Below are positions 34,612 to 44,787 of a stretch of 45,209 nt of DNA, one piece after another. The notes beneath the pieces are model-generated. The model ran no database searches and was not told where the DNA came from. It worked only from the letters and a program-made list of their open reading frames with translations. Numbering within the stretch: the stretch's first letter is position 1; each line of letters starts with the position of its first letter. The position numbers and the translations under genes are program-made. The stretch is from an uncultured Myxococcaceae bacterium (lineage in GTDB: Bacteria; Myxococcota_A; Polyangia; Polyangiales; Ga0077539): NCBI GenBank assembly GCA_945952225.1, contig CAMFHP010000067.1, forward strand, positions 1 through 45,209, written 5' to 3'.

Positions 34612-35517
34612 ATGGTGGTTCCCCAGGTGGTGTTGCCGCGCATGGAGACCGTCGAACTCGTGGCGCTCGCGCTGGCGCTCAAGACGGCCTACCAGGGCGC
34701 CCGCCGCGCGCAGGTGCTCGCCTCGCAACGGAGCGTGGCCAACCACGTCGCGCCCGCGACGCGGCTCAAACACAAGAAGCACGGAGAAGAACCCGCGACG
34801 GTGGTCGAGGCGCCGACGGTGATTCCCCCGACGGTGGCCGGGAGCATGAGCCGTCTGTCCTCGGCGGCCACACGGCTCGCGCAGGCCCGCTCGGGCGCCC
34901 ACGAGGCCGCGGAGCGTTCGAACGCCGCGCTCCGCCGCGACGCCGTGCGCAAGGTGCAGCGCGCGTGGACGCTCCTCCGCCGTCAGCTTCGGGTGTGGGA
35001 CGACGCGCACCGCTTCGAGGCCCTCGACCAGGGCCTCCGCACGTCGCTCGCGCGGGTCTTCGGCGCGCGCTGGGATCGCCCGGTGCTCCGCGGCAGCGCC
35101 CGCGCCGTGTGGATGACCGCGCACCAGACCCTCGAAGCGATGAAGCGCGAGCACCTCGACGCGCTGATCCAGTCGCTCGGCGGCGGCGACCTGCTCTCGA
35201 TGGCGCGCAACGCCGTCGACGACGCGGGCGCGGTGTGCGGCATGACCAGCGAGCCCGTCGCCAACGACCGCGCGGCGCCGGTGCGCGCGCTCATCGCACA
35301 GCTCCAGGACTGCGTGCGCGACTACGTGGTGAAGGTGCACGGCACGAGCGGACCCGAGGTGCCCGGCTCGGCGCAGCTCGCGTCGCGGCTCCTCGCGCCC
35401 TTCGAAGACGTGCGGAGCCTCAAGCATCGCACCCGTCGTGTGGCCGCCTCCGTCGCGCTCACGTCGGTGCCCGCCAACGAGTCCATTCCCCCGGCCCGCA
35501 CGGGCACCCTGGGCTGA
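34612..35517 (+). CDS. Helical protein of unknown function
   Basis: The protein has 301 residues from ATG 34612, chosen because AAGGAG lies seven bases upstream; an in-frame ATG at 34561 lacks one. It has no clear signal peptide. Residues 10-35 are hydrophobic-helical (METVELVALALALKTAYQGARRA), then basic and Thr/Pro-rich stretches lead into long amphipathic helices (about 80-290). No family is recognised. It is divergent from the Cys-repeat lipoprotein (142-bp gap) and 180 bp upstream of lpdA, which has its own likely promoter, so an operon link is doubtful. Confidence 0.7.
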   Translation: MVVPQVVLPRMETVELVALALALKTAYQGARRAQVLASQRSVANHVAPATRLKHKKHGEEPATVVEAPTVIPPTVAGSMSRLSSAATRLAQARSGAHEAAERSNAALRRDAVRKVQRAWTLLRRQLRVWDDAHRFEALDQGLRTSLARVFGARWDRPVLRGSARAVWMTAHQTLEAMKREHLDALIQSLGGGDLLSMARNAVDDAGAVCGMTSEPVANDRAAPVRALIAQLQDCVRDYVVKVHGTSGPEVPGSAQLASRLLAPFEDVRSLKHRTRRVAASVALTSVPANESIPPARTGTLG

Positions 35518-35623
35518 CCGCCGCCCGTCTGCGTCCGCCACGTCTCCTCGCGGATTCCGCAAGGCGCGGACTTCGTCGCCCGTCGGCCCTACATCCCCGT
35601 CGGCGCTGCGGTGACGCGCGCGC

Positions 35624-35653
35624 TTGCGAACGACCCGCGGACCCGTGTTAGAC
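35624..35653 (+). promoter_or_regulatory. Putative lpdA promoter
   Basis: TTGCGA (35624-35629) and TTAGAC (35648-35653) with an 18-bp spacer form a plausible -35/-10 pair. This predicts a 5' leader of about 40 bases before the chosen start. Confidence 0.4.
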
Positions 35654-35697
35654 CCTCCGCCCGCGTTCGCACGACGGAAGGAATGGACCCTAAGCAG

Positions 35698-37128
35698 ATG
35701 AGCACGAAGACCTACGACTCGATCGTGATTGGTGGCGGCCCCGGCGGCTACGTGGCGGGCATCCGGCTCGGCCAGCTCAAGCAGAAGACGCTCGTGATCG
35801 AGAAGGAGTCGCTCGGCGGCGTGTGCCTCAACTGGGGATGCATCCCCTCGAAGGCCCTCATCGCCGCGGCGAATTTCGTCGAGAAGGCGCAGCACGGCGC
35901 GGGCACCATGGGCATCACGGTGTCGGGCGTCTCCGTCGATCCGACGAAGCTCCAGGCGTGGAAGAACAGCATCGTGAAGCGCCTCACCGGCGGCGTCGCG
36001 CAGCTCCTCAAGGCCAACAACGCCGAGACCCTCGCGGGCACCGCGCGCTTCGTCGACGCGAAGACCCTCGAAGTGACCACGGCCAACGGCGTCGAGCGCG
36101 TCACGGCCACGAAGGGCATCATCATCGCCACGGGCTCGCGCCCCGTGGAGGTTCCGGGCTTCGCCTACAACGGCAAGACCGTCATCTCGGCGAAGGAGGG
36201 CGTGAGCCTCGACCCGCTGCCGAAGCGCCTGCTGATCATCGGCGGCGGCATCATCGGCATGGAGCTCGGCGGCGTGTACTCGAAGCTCGGCGTGCAGGTG
36301 ACCATCGCCGAGTTCATGCCCCGCGTGCTGGCCTCGATGGATGAAGACCTCACGAAGCCCGTGATCAAGGCCATGAAGGCCGCCAACGTGAACTTCGTGA
36401 CCGGCGCGAAGGCGACGGGCTACACCACGCAGCCCGACGGCTCGCTGCGCGTCTCGCTCGACGTGGGCGGCGCGGTGCAGACCGTCGACACCGACGTGGT
36501 GCTCGTGGCCGTGGGCATGCGTCCCAACTCCGAGAACCTCGGGCTCGACAAGGCGGGCGTCACGCTCGACAAGCGCGGCCACGTGGTGATCGGCGAGAAG
36601 TGCGAGACCAACGTGCCCGGCGTCTACGCCATCGGCGACGTGGCCGGCGGACCGTACCTCGCCCACAAGGCCAGCAAGGAAGGCGAGATCGCCGCCGAGG
36701 TGATCGCGGGACACAAGAGCGCCCGCGACTGGCGCGCGATTCCCGCGGCGACCTTCACGCACCCCGAGATCGCGTCGGTGGGCCTCTTCGAAGACGAGGC
36801 GCGCAAGAAGGGGCTCGACATCACCGTCGGCAAGTTCCCCTTCTCGGCGAGCGGACGCGCGATGGCCGTGCTCGAGACCGACGGCTTCGTGAAGGTCATC
36901 GCCGAGCGCACCGGCAAGGACAAGAAGGACGCCAAGATCATCGGCGTTCACATCGTCGGCCCCGAGGCCAGCGACCTCATCTCCGAGGCCGCCCTCGCCA
37001 TCGAGATGGACGCCTACGTCGAAGACATGGGCCTCACGATCCATCCGCACCCGACGCTCGGCGAAGCCATGATGGAAGCCGCCAAGGCCGCCATCGGCGA
37101 GGCCGTGCACATCCCCAACCGCGTCTGA
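35698..37128 (+). CDS. lpdA: Dihydrolipoyl dehydrogenase
   Basis: The protein has 476 residues from ATG 35698 (35683 also possible; homologues begin near MSTKTYDSIVIGG). FAD is bound by VIGGGPGGYVAG, the redox disulfide is CLNWGC (Cys43, Cys48) in GGVCLNWGCIPSKAL, and NAD by IIGGGIIGMELGGVY. The second FAD motif is NVPGVYAIGDV. The C-terminal HPHPTLGEA carries the catalytic His-Glu pair. It reoxidises dihydrolipoamide in pyruvate and 2-oxoglutarate dehydrogenase or glycine cleavage complexes. No other complex subunit is adjacent. Codon use and content are housekeeping-like. Confidence 0.96.
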   Translation: MSTKTYDSIVIGGGPGGYVAGIRLGQLKQKTLVIEKESLGGVCLNWGCIPSKALIAAANFVEKAQHGAGTMGITVSGVSVDPTKLQAWKNSIVKRLTGGVAQLLKANNAETLAGTARFVDAKTLEVTTANGVERVTATKGIIIATGSRPVEVPGFAYNGKTVISAKEGVSLDPLPKRLLIIGGGIIGMELGGVYSKLGVQVTIAEFMPRVLASMDEDLTKPVIKAMKAANVNFVTGAKATGYTTQPDGSLRVSLDVGGAVQTVDTDVVLVAVGMRPNSENLGLDKAGVTLDKRGHVVIGEKCETNVPGVYAIGDVAGGPYLAHKASKEGEIAAEVIAGHKSARDWRAIPAATFTHPEIASVGLFEDEARKKGLDITVGKFPFSASGRAMAVLETDGFVKVIAERTGKDKKDAKIIGVHIVGPEASDLISEAALAIEMDAYVEDMGLTIHPHPTLGEAMMEAAKAAIGEAVHIPNRV

Positions 37129-37191
37129 CCGCCGCCGGCGCCCCGCTGCGGGCCGCCGCTTCCCGTTCCCCCTCCGCACCCCATCGCCGCT

Positions 37192-37222
37192 CCTCCGGCG
37201 CCCCTGTACGGGCGCCTGGAGG
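37192..37222 (+). terminator. GC-rich hairpin after lpdA
   Basis: CCTCCGGCGCCC (37192-37203) pairs with GGGCGCC-T-GGAGG (37210-37222) around a six-base loop, with one bulged T. It lies 64 bp after the lpdA stop and has no T-tract. A terminator is likely but not certain. Confidence 0.5.
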
Positions 37223-37286
37223 CCCCTGCGCGCGTTCGCAGCGCCCTGCGTTCCTCTCACCGGGGGTGCGGGGCCCCAAATGGGCG

Positions 37287-37321
37287 ACGCCCCCCTTCGC
37301 CGCGCGGGCGAAGAGGGGCGT
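37287..37321. terminator. 15-bp hairpin between convergent lpdA and beta-helix gene
   Basis: ACGCCCCCCTTCGCC (37287-37301) pairs with GGCGAAGAGGGGCGT (37307-37321) with one mismatch and a GCGCG loop. It lies 25 bp after the stop of the minus-strand beta-helix gene, so it may stop transcription from both sides. There is no T-tract. Confidence 0.55.
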
Positions 37322-37346
37322 TGCGGGGATCAGCCTGTCGTTGGGA

Positions 37347-40300
37347 TCAGGCCGCGTCGCGCTTGCGACGGCTGCGCACCACGCAGAGGCCGAGGAGGCC
37401 CGCCGTGAGGGCGAGGGCGGCGGTGTCGTTGCCGCCGGTGGTGCCGACGGTGCTGCATCCGCAGCCGTCGCCGGTGATCTGGCGGGCGGTGTTCACGCCG
37501 CCGTCGAGGAGGCCCGAGTCGTCGCCCGCGTCGGTGACGCCCGAGTCGGCGACGCCCGAGTCGGTGCCCGCGTCGGAGCGCGCCACGCAGGCGCCGCGGC
37601 TCGTGTCGCACACCGGGGTGGAACCCGAGCAGTTGTCGTTCGGGTTCACGGCCACGGTGGTGCGCGCCGCGCCGGGTTCACGGCTGTCGGGGGCGCAGTC
37701 GTTGTCCGAGTCGAGGTCGAGGTAGTCGGGCGCGCCGTCGCGGTCGGTGTCGACGGGGTTGTTGCCGTCGGCGCCCGCTTCCGTGCGGTCGGGCACGCCG
37801 TCGCCATCGGAGTCGAGGTCGAGCCACGACGGGGTCATGTCGCGGTCGAAGTCGTCGTCGGTGGTGGTGTCCTGACGGCGCTCGGTGGCCGTCGGAATGG
37901 TGTCGCCGTCGTCGTCGGGATCGAGGTGATCGGGGCGTCCGTCGGTGTCGGTGTCGCGGTCCATGCCCATGGGGCGCTCGTCGCGCGTGGGCACGGTGTC
38001 GCCGTCGTCGTCGGGATCGAGGTGATCCGGCGTGCCGTCGGTGTTCGTGTCGCGGTCCACGCCGCCGGGGCGCTCGCTGCGCGTCGGGATGCCGTCGCCG
38101 TCGTCGTCGGGATCCAGGTAGTCGGGCGTGCCGTTCGAGTTCGTGTCGCGGTTCATGCCGCCCGGGCGCTCGTTGCGCGTCGGGATGCCGTCGCCGTCGT
38201 CATCGGGATCGAGGTAGTCGGGCGTGCCGTCCATGTCGCTGTCGCGGTCCATGTTCATCGGCCGCTCGGTGCGCGTCGGAACGCCGTCGCCGTCGTCGTC
38301 GGGATCGAGCGGGTCGATGGTCCCGTCCATGTCGGTGTCGCGCGGGTTGTTGAGATCCGGGCCCACCTCGCGGCCATCGGGGATGCCGTCGCCGTCGGTG
38401 TCGGGGTTCGTCGGGTCGGTGCCGATGCGGCGCTCCACGTCGTCGGGAATGCCGTCCATGTCGGTGTCGGTCGCGCCCATGCGGGGCACGCACACGCCGC
38501 GGGTCGTGTCGCAGACCGGCGTGGCGCCCGAGCAGTTCGCGTTGGGATCGGTCGCCGGCGTGGTGCGCGCGGCGCCGGGCTCGGCGCGATCGGGGGCGCA
38601 GTCGTTGTCCGAGTCGAGGTCGAGGTAGTCGGGCGCGCCGTCGCGGTCGGTGTCGACGGGGTTGTTGCCGTCGGCGCCCGCTTCCGTGCGGTCGGGCACG
38701 CCGTCGCCATCGGAGTCGAGGTCGAGCCACGACGGGGTCATGTCGCGGTCGAAGTCGTCGTCGGTGGTGGTGTCCTGACGGCGCTCGGTGGCCGTCGGAA
38801 TGGTGTCGCCGTCGTCGTCGGGATCGAGGTGATCGGGGCGTCCGTCGGTGTCGGTGTCGCGGTCCATGCCCATGGGGCGCTCGTCGCGCGTGGGCACGGT
38901 GTCGCCGTCGTCGTCGGTGTCGAGATGGTCCGGCGTGCCGTCCATGTCGGTGTCGCGGTCGACGTTGCCCGGGCGCTCGCTGCGCGTCGGAACGCCGTCG
39001 CCGTCGTCGTCGGGGTCGAGGTGGTCCGGCGTGCCGTCCATGTCGGTGTCGCGGTTCGTGCCGCCCGGGCGCTCGTTGCGCGTCGGGATGCCGTCGCCGT
39101 CGTCGTCGGGATCGAGGTGATCCGGCGTGCCGTCCATGTCGCTGTCGCGGTCGAGGCCGCCGGGGCGCTCCTCGCGCGTCGGAATGCCGTCGCCGTCGTC
39201 GTCGGGATCGAGCGCGTCCTGCGTGCCGTCCATGTCGGTGTCACGCGGGGTGAACGTCGGGCCCGGTCCGACCTCGCGGCCATCGGGGATGCCGTCGTTG
39301 TCCGAGTCGGGGTTCGTGGGGTCGGTGCCGATGCGACGCTCGTCGTCGTCGGGAATGCCGTCCATGTCGGTGTCGGGCGGCGCCGAGAGGCCCTCGTACG
39401 CGCCGATGTCGAGCGCGTTCATCACCGTGCGTCCGACGACGCCCACGGTGCCCACGGGGAGCGCCGGCGACGACATCGGAACACCCGAGACCATCGCGCC
39501 CGTCGCGTCGGGGTACATCGGCGGCGTGGCGCCCTGGTCCACCGGAGGCGCGCCGCGCTGCGGGGTGAGGTCCGTCGCGGAGGTGAAGCGCGCGTCCGCG
39601 GCGGTCACCGTGCGGAGCACCGTGGTGGGCACGAAGATGCCCGTGCGCGTGAAGTTGTTCGAGCCCTCGATGACGCTGTCGGTGGCGGTGTTGAGCGTGA
39701 GCCCGCCGCCCGCGACCGGGCTGTTCACGAGGTTGTTGTAGAAGAAGAGCCGCACGGTGCCGCGCGACGGACCGAGCCCGTTGAGCAGGCGGTTCGTCGA
39801 CGACGCGAGCAGCACGGTGTTGCTGTAGAAGTAGATCGCGGTGTCGGGGCGGCCCGGCGCGGTGCCGTCGATGCCGAAGACCACCGACTCGCTGGGGTTC
39901 GTCGCGGTGACCGAGCGCTCGATCACGTTCGCGAGAATGATGATCCGCGAGGTGGGCGACTCGTTCTTGTAGTTGTGCTCGACGTCGATGTCGTACGAGC
40001 CGCCGCGGAGGATGTGGTTGTACGCCAGGAAGGCGTGGTTCATGTGCATGCGCACGTTCTGGCCGCCCCGCGAGTCGCGGATGACGTTGCCGACGATGCG
40101 CGCCGTGATGCCCGACACGAAGATGTTGTGCCCCGCGGTGGTGGCCACGGTGCCGGTGCCGTTCTGGTAGATCTCGCTGCCCTCGACCACGAGCGACGCG
40201 CCGGTGTCCGACGTGATGCCGTTCTGGTTGTCGTGCACGCGGAGGTTGCGGAGCACCACGTTGGTCGAGCGCTCGGTCACGCGGATGCCCGACGCGTTGT

Positions 40301-40724
40301 TGAGCGCGTTCGAGGCGTTGCGGATCTCGAGGTTTTCGACCACCCAGTTGTTCGCGCCGACGCGGCCGTCGGGGCTGCTGAACTGGAGCAGCGCGCGGGG
40401 CCGACCCGCGTCGCCGTCGAGCGCGAGGCCGGTGCCGTCCATGATGGGACGGCCGCCGACGCCGCGGAGGATGATCGGCGCCGCTTCCGAACCCGACTCT
40501 TCGACGCGGCAGGCGTCGACGTAGGTTGCGTTGTCGACCTCGATGATGTCGCCCGGACGCAGCACCACCGACGAGTCGGTGATGAGCGCGCAGGGCGTCC
40601 GATAGGTGCGCGTCGGGCCGACGTTGTATGTCACCGCGAACGCGGTCGACGACGTCGACACGATCGCGAGCGTCAGGGGAATCCCCGCGAGCAGCCCGGT
40701 CCTGGGAAGGAATCTGTGTCGCAT
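37347..40724 (-). CDS. Beta-helix protein with calcium-binding repeats and MYXO-CTERM anchor
   Basis: The protein has 1125 residues from ATG 40724. A signal peptide (about 1-30, ending SSTAFA) is followed by a right-handed parallel beta-helix (about 31-420), seen in repeated short turns such as NNWVVENLEIRNASNAL and NVVLRNLRVHDNQNGI, as in pectate-lyase-like proteins. About 449-1040 are Asp-rich calcium-type repeats (DTDMDGTPDHLDPDDDGDG) with two Cys-containing breaks. After an Asp/Gly linker, residues about 1078-1125 contain GDGCGCS, a hydrophobic helix and RSRRKR. This is the MYXO-CTERM sorting tail, thought to be processed by myxosortase for surface display. The repeat region arose by internal duplication. 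A role in adhesion or polysaccharide binding is inferred. Confidence 0.88.
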   Translation of the reverse strand: MRHRFLPRTGLLAGIPLTLAIVSTSSTAFAVTYNVGPTRTYRTPCALITDSSVVLRPGDIIEVDNATYVDACRVEESGSEAAPIILRGVGGRPIMDGTGLALDGDAGRPRALLQFSSPDGRVGANNWVVENLEIRNASNALNNASGIRVTERSTNVVLRNLRVHDNQNGITSDTGASLVVEGSEIYQNGTGTVATTAGHNIFVSGITARIVGNVIRDSRGGQNVRMHMNHAFLAYNHILRGGSYDIDVEHNYKNESPTSRIIILANVIERSVTATNPSESVVFGIDGTAPGRPDTAIYFYSNTVLLASSTNRLLNGLGPSRGTVRLFFYNNLVNSPVAGGGLTLNTATDSVIEGSNNFTRTGIFVPTTVLRTVTAADARFTSATDLTPQRGAPPVDQGATPPMYPDATGAMVSGVPMSSPALPVGTVGVVGRTVMNALDIGAYEGLSAPPDTDMDGIPDDDERRIGTDPTNPDSDNDGIPDGREVGPGPTFTPRDTDMDGTQDALDPDDDGDGIPTREERPGGLDRDSDMDGTPDHLDPDDDGDGIPTRNERPGGTNRDTDMDGTPDHLDPDDDGDGVPTRSERPGNVDRDTDMDGTPDHLDTDDDGDTVPTRDERPMGMDRDTDTDGRPDHLDPDDDGDTIPTATERRQDTTTDDDFDRDMTPSWLDLDSDGDGVPDRTEAGADGNNPVDTDRDGAPDYLDLDSDNDCAPDRAEPGAARTTPATDPNANCSGATPVCDTTRGVCVPRMGATDTDMDGIPDDVERRIGTDPTNPDTDGDGIPDGREVGPDLNNPRDTDMDGTIDPLDPDDDGDGVPTRTERPMNMDRDSDMDGTPDYLDPDDDGDGIPTRNERPGGMNRDTNSNGTPDYLDPDDDGDGIPTRSERPGGVDRDTNTDGTPDHLDPDDDGDTVPTRDERPMGMDRDTDTDGRPDHLDPDDDGDTIPTATERRQDTTTDDDFDRDMTPSWLDLDSDGDGVPDRTEAGADGNNPVDTDRDGAPDYLDLDSDNDCAPDSREPGAARTTVAVNPNDNCSGSTPVCDTSRGACVARSDAGTDSGVADSGVTDAGDDSGLLDGGVNTARQITGDGCGCSTVGTTGGNDTAALALTAGLLGLCVVRSRRKRDAA
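37687..38014. repeat. 328-bp perfect direct repeat, copy A
   Basis: By line-by-line comparison this block is the same as 38590-38917, offset 903 bp (301 codons), inside the calcium-repeat region of the beta-helix protein. Flanking sequence is similar but diverged, so a unit of about 0.9 kb was duplicated in frame. Confidence 0.9.
38590..38917. repeat. 328-bp perfect direct repeat, copy B
   Basis: Partner of 37687-38014. The absence of differences across 328 bp points to a recent duplication, gene conversion, or an assembly copy; recombination between the copies would delete 301 codons without shifting frame. Confidence 0.9.
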
Positions 40725-40932
40725 GCCCGACCTTGTATCCCACCTGTGAAAGCGTTGAAAACACGGGGCCCGGCGGCACGCAGCGCTGCTGTTTTCTCGC
40801 GTCGTCACCGCAACGTGTGTTTCGGCCGCGCGAAACCGCGATGTGTCTTCTTTCGCGAAGAATGCGATGACATTCCGTGACCCCGCGTTGGAGCTCTGAA
40901 TTCTCCACAGGGCGCGTCGGGCGGCGCCGAGG
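40725..40932. other. 208-bp AT-richer gap with inverted repeats
   Basis: No gene is seen. The stretch is less GC-rich than its surroundings. It holds a hairpin GTTTCG-gccgcg-CGAAAC (40819-40836) and a near-palindrome TTCTTTCGCGAAGAA just after it. On the minus strand TTTCAA and TACAAG are 17 bp apart, with TACAAG only 7 bp before the beta-helix ATG, a possible promoter for a leaderless message. Confidence 0.4.
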
Positions 40933-42834
40933 TCACACGGTCACGCGTCGGTGCCAGGTCACCCACTCGATCGAGAGCAGGATCAGCGCGGCCGCGAGCG
41001 CATAGAGCCACAGCTCACGGCGCGTGCCCGCGCGTCCGGGCCTCGGCGCCGTGGCGCGCGTGCCGTTCACGTCGAGCGTCGCGCGAGGCGCACACGCGGA
41101 CTCGCGCGGGTCGGAGAGATTGCCCGCCACGAGCCGGTGCGCGTCGCCCGCATGCACGCGGTAGAGGCCCGCCTCCGTGCCCGAGAACACCGCGCGTCCC
41201 TCGAAGACCGGCGCGGTGAAGCGTCGCCCCGAAGGAGACTCCACCGTCGCGCGATCGACGCCCGCGGGCACGGGCACACGCCACGACGTGCCCGTGGTGA
41301 ACGAGCTCAGGTACGCCGGGTCTTCGCCCGCGAACCAGTCGACGGCGTTGATGAGCATCACGGGCCACGAGACGAGCAGCGGCACGTCGCTCTCGCGCAC
41401 GTCGAAGGTGAACAGCGCGAAGCGATCGCCGTGGCGCTCACCCGCGATCAGCAGCGGGCCCACCGACGACGAGACCACCGCGCGATCTCCGGCGCCCGCG
41501 CGGTACCGCACGATGCGTCCGATGTGGGCTTCTTGAAGGTCGCTCGCGAAGCGCACGAGGGGGTGCGTGCGGAGCACCTGATCCACGCGGATCGCCGAGC
41601 CCGGCGGGGCCATCGCGAAGCCCGGCTCCGCGGCGAGGGGCGCGTCGGGACCCTCGGGGCGCAGCCACACCGCGCTCGTGCCGGGCGGAACGGGCGCCGT
41701 CACCTTGTCGAAGATCACCACGTCGAAGCGACCGGGCTGGAGCAGCTCCGCGGCGCGCGCGGGCGTCGTGTCGGTCACGTCGAGGTACTCGTCGAGCAGC
41801 AGCGCGGCTTCGAGGTAGCGGTTTCCCTCGGTCACCGAGAGCACCCGCGCGCGGCGGCGTTCGGGCAGCGTGGCCCACGCGCGGTCGTCGGCGGGCAGGT
41901 CGTCGGCGGTGCCGTCTTCGAAGGCGATGCGCGCTTCGAGCGAGGCGTTGGCGCCCGCGCGGTCGGGCAGCACGCGCTGCACCGTGGCGCCCGCGTCGAG
42001 CGAGAAGTGCGACACGTCGACGGGCGCGCCGTCGGCGAGCAGCGTGAGCTCCACGCGCTCGGGGCGGTCGCTGAAGCTGCGCGCTTCGAGCAGCACCTCG
42101 TAGCGCGATTTGTCGAGCGGATAGCGCCGCACCGCGAAGGCCGTGATCGCCACGTTGCGACCGCGCCGACCCACACCCACGAAGCGCAGCGGAACGTCCC
42201 CCGTTCGCACCTCCCCCGCACCGTCGCGGGGCGCATCCCAGGCGCCGTCGCCCACCACCACGAGCTCGGGGTTCGCGGCACCGCGGAGCGCGTCGAGGCC
42301 GAAGCGCAGCCCCCGCGCGAGGTCGGCGCCCGTGTCGTGCGGGGCGTAGTCGGTGAGCGCCGCCTCGAGGGCCGCGGCGTCGTCGGTCATGGGCGAGAGG
42401 GTGGTGACCTCCGAGTCCATCTGCGCGAGGAGCATCTGGTCCGCGGGGCCCATCTCGCGCACGAGCCGTCGCACCGCCTCGCGGGCTGCGCGGGCGCGCG
42501 TGCCGGGCACGTCGGTGGCCTTCATGCTCGCGCTCCCGTCGAGGAGCACCACGAGCGAGCGCCCCGCGCGCGCCGCGCCCTTCACGCGCGGATCGCCGAG
42601 CGCGAACACCAGCATCGCGAGAATGAGCAGCTGGAGCAGCAGCGAGAGCAGGCGCTTGAGCTTCTCGAAGAGGCTCGACGCCGGGCGCGCATCGAGCACG
42701 CGGATCCACAGCGCCGTCGAGGGCACCGCCACGCGGCGACGACGGAGCTTGAGCAGGTAGAGCGCCACCACCGCGACGCCCGCCGCGCCGAACACCATCG
42801 CGAGCTGCTGGAGCGGGAGCCCGAGGAGATCCAT
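40933..42834 (-). CDS. BatA-like membrane protein with von Willebrand factor A domain
   Basis: The protein has 633 residues. Residues 1-25 contain a membrane helix and LYLLKLRRRRVAVPSTALW, a hallmark of the aerotolerance N-terminal domain. A second helix (about 62-80) precedes a VWA domain with the metal site LLDGSASM (about 95-102) and VVVGDGAWD. The rest is beta-rich and would be extracytoplasmic, ending in a helix (LWLYALAAALILLSIEWV). Bat/MoxR systems act in envelope stress and protein maturation. It is the last gene of the MoxR operon, 1 bp after the DUF58 stop. Confidence 0.86.
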   Translation of the reverse strand: MDLLGLPLQQLAMVFGAAGVAVVALYLLKLRRRRVAVPSTALWIRVLDARPASSLFEKLKRLLSLLLQLLILAMLVFALGDPRVKGAARAGRSLVVLLDGSASMKATDVPGTRARAAREAVRRLVREMGPADQMLLAQMDSEVTTLSPMTDDAAALEAALTDYAPHDTGADLARGLRFGLDALRGAANPELVVVGDGAWDAPRDGAGEVRTGDVPLRFVGVGRRGRNVAITAFAVRRYPLDKSRYEVLLEARSFSDRPERVELTLLADGAPVDVSHFSLDAGATVQRVLPDRAGANASLEARIAFEDGTADDLPADDRAWATLPERRRARVLSVTEGNRYLEAALLLDEYLDVTDTTPARAAELLQPGRFDVVIFDKVTAPVPPGTSAVWLRPEGPDAPLAAEPGFAMAPPGSAIRVDQVLRTHPLVRFASDLQEAHIGRIVRYRAGAGDRAVVSSSVGPLLIAGERHGDRFALFTFDVRESDVPLLVSWPVMLINAVDWFAGEDPAYLSSFTTGTSWRVPVPAGVDRATVESPSGRRFTAPVFEGRAVFSGTEAGLYRVHAGDAHRLVAGNLSDPRESACAPRATLDVNGTRATAPRPGRAGTRRELWLYALAAALILLSIEWVTWHRRVTV

Positions 42835-42835
42835 C

Positions 42836-43765
42836 TCAGCCCACCATCCCCACGCGTCGCAGGAGCATGAGCACCTGCTCTTCGAACGCGCCGTGCACGT
42901 CGGCGGCGACGTAGGGGATCTGTCGGCTCCGGCAGAACGACGCGATCTCCTCGCGCCACGCCGCGTGCGCCGCGCGGTACCGCTCCGCGAGGTCGGGCGT
43001 GAGCGTCACGTCGCGCACATCGCCGCGCTCGGCGTCGACGAGGGTGACGTCGCCCCGCGCGTCGAGCTCGGCCTCGCGCTCGTCGACCACGTGGATCACC
43101 ATGGGCTCGAACTTCTGGTAGCGGATCGCGTTGAGGCCGCGCTCGAAGCCCGCGGGGTCGTAGAGGTCCGACACGATCACGGCCACGCCGCGGCGCTTGT
43201 TCTCCGCCGCGAAGGCGCGGGCCGCGTCGGCGAGCGCGGTCTCTCCCTCGGGGCGCACCGCGCGCAGAAACTCGAAGACCTTGAAGATCCGTCCGCGGCC
43301 GCGCGCCGGGGCCATGCGGCGCGTGACGGCGTCGCTCCACGCGATGATCGCCACGCGGTCGAGGTTCGCGAGGCCCACGTAGGCCATCGCCGCCGCCAGC
43401 CTGCGCGCGTGGTCGAATTTCGACGGCGACCCGAAGCCCATCGACGCCGAGCAGTCGAGGAGCACGTAGATCGCGAGGTCCTCTTCCTCTTCGAAGAGCC
43501 GCAGGAGGAGCTTCTCGGTGCGCGCGTACACCGCCCAGTCGAGCGTGCGCAGGTCGTCGCCGCGCGCGTACTCCCGATGGTCCGCGAACTCGATGCCCGA
43601 GCCCGATTTCTTCGTGCGCCGCTGCGCGTGCATGCGCCCCGCGAAGAGCCGCCGCGACACCACCGCGAGCCACTCCAGCCGCCGCTGGAGCTCGTCGTCG
43701 AAGAGGTCGCGCTCGCCGCGCGCGGGCTCCGCGTCCCGTCGTCGAAAGAAGTCGAGCAGGCCCAT
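42836..43765 (-). CDS. DUF58-family protein with VWA-like fold
   Basis: The protein has 309 residues. The conserved DUF58 core is seen as GSGIEFADHREYARGDDLRTLDWAVYARTEKL with a Glu/Asp-rich stretch after it. A VWA-like metal site, LLDCSASMGFG, follows near residue 110. It has no membrane helix and would be cytoplasmic. Proteins of this family are almost always encoded beside MoxR ATPases and act with them, probably as substrate adaptors. It starts 17 bp after moxR and ends 1 bp before the BatA-like gene. Confidence 0.9.
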   Translation of the reverse strand: MGLLDFFRRRDAEPARGERDLFDDELQRRLEWLAVVSRRLFAGRMHAQRRTKKSGSGIEFADHREYARGDDLRTLDWAVYARTEKLLLRLFEEEEDLAIYVLLDCSASMGFGSPSKFDHARRLAAAMAYVGLANLDRVAIIAWSDAVTRRMAPARGRGRIFKVFEFLRAVRPEGETALADAARAFAAENKRRGVAVIVSDLYDPAGFERGLNAIRYQKFEPMVIHVVDEREAELDARGDVTLVDAERGDVRDVTLTPDLAERYRAAHAAWREEIASFCRSRQIPYVAADVHGAFEEQVLMLLRRVGMVG

Positions 43766-43782
43766 CGCGCGCGCTCCGTCGC

Positions 43783-44783
<1,001 letters not shown>

Positions 44784-44787
<4 letters not shown>

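Noticed and set aside
36600-40880. A 1426-residue plus-strand frame with many VAVVVGIEVV repeats
   Set aside because: It is the antisense of the beta-helix/calcium-repeat gene; its repeats mirror that gene's Asp-rich codons and it has no start signal of its own.
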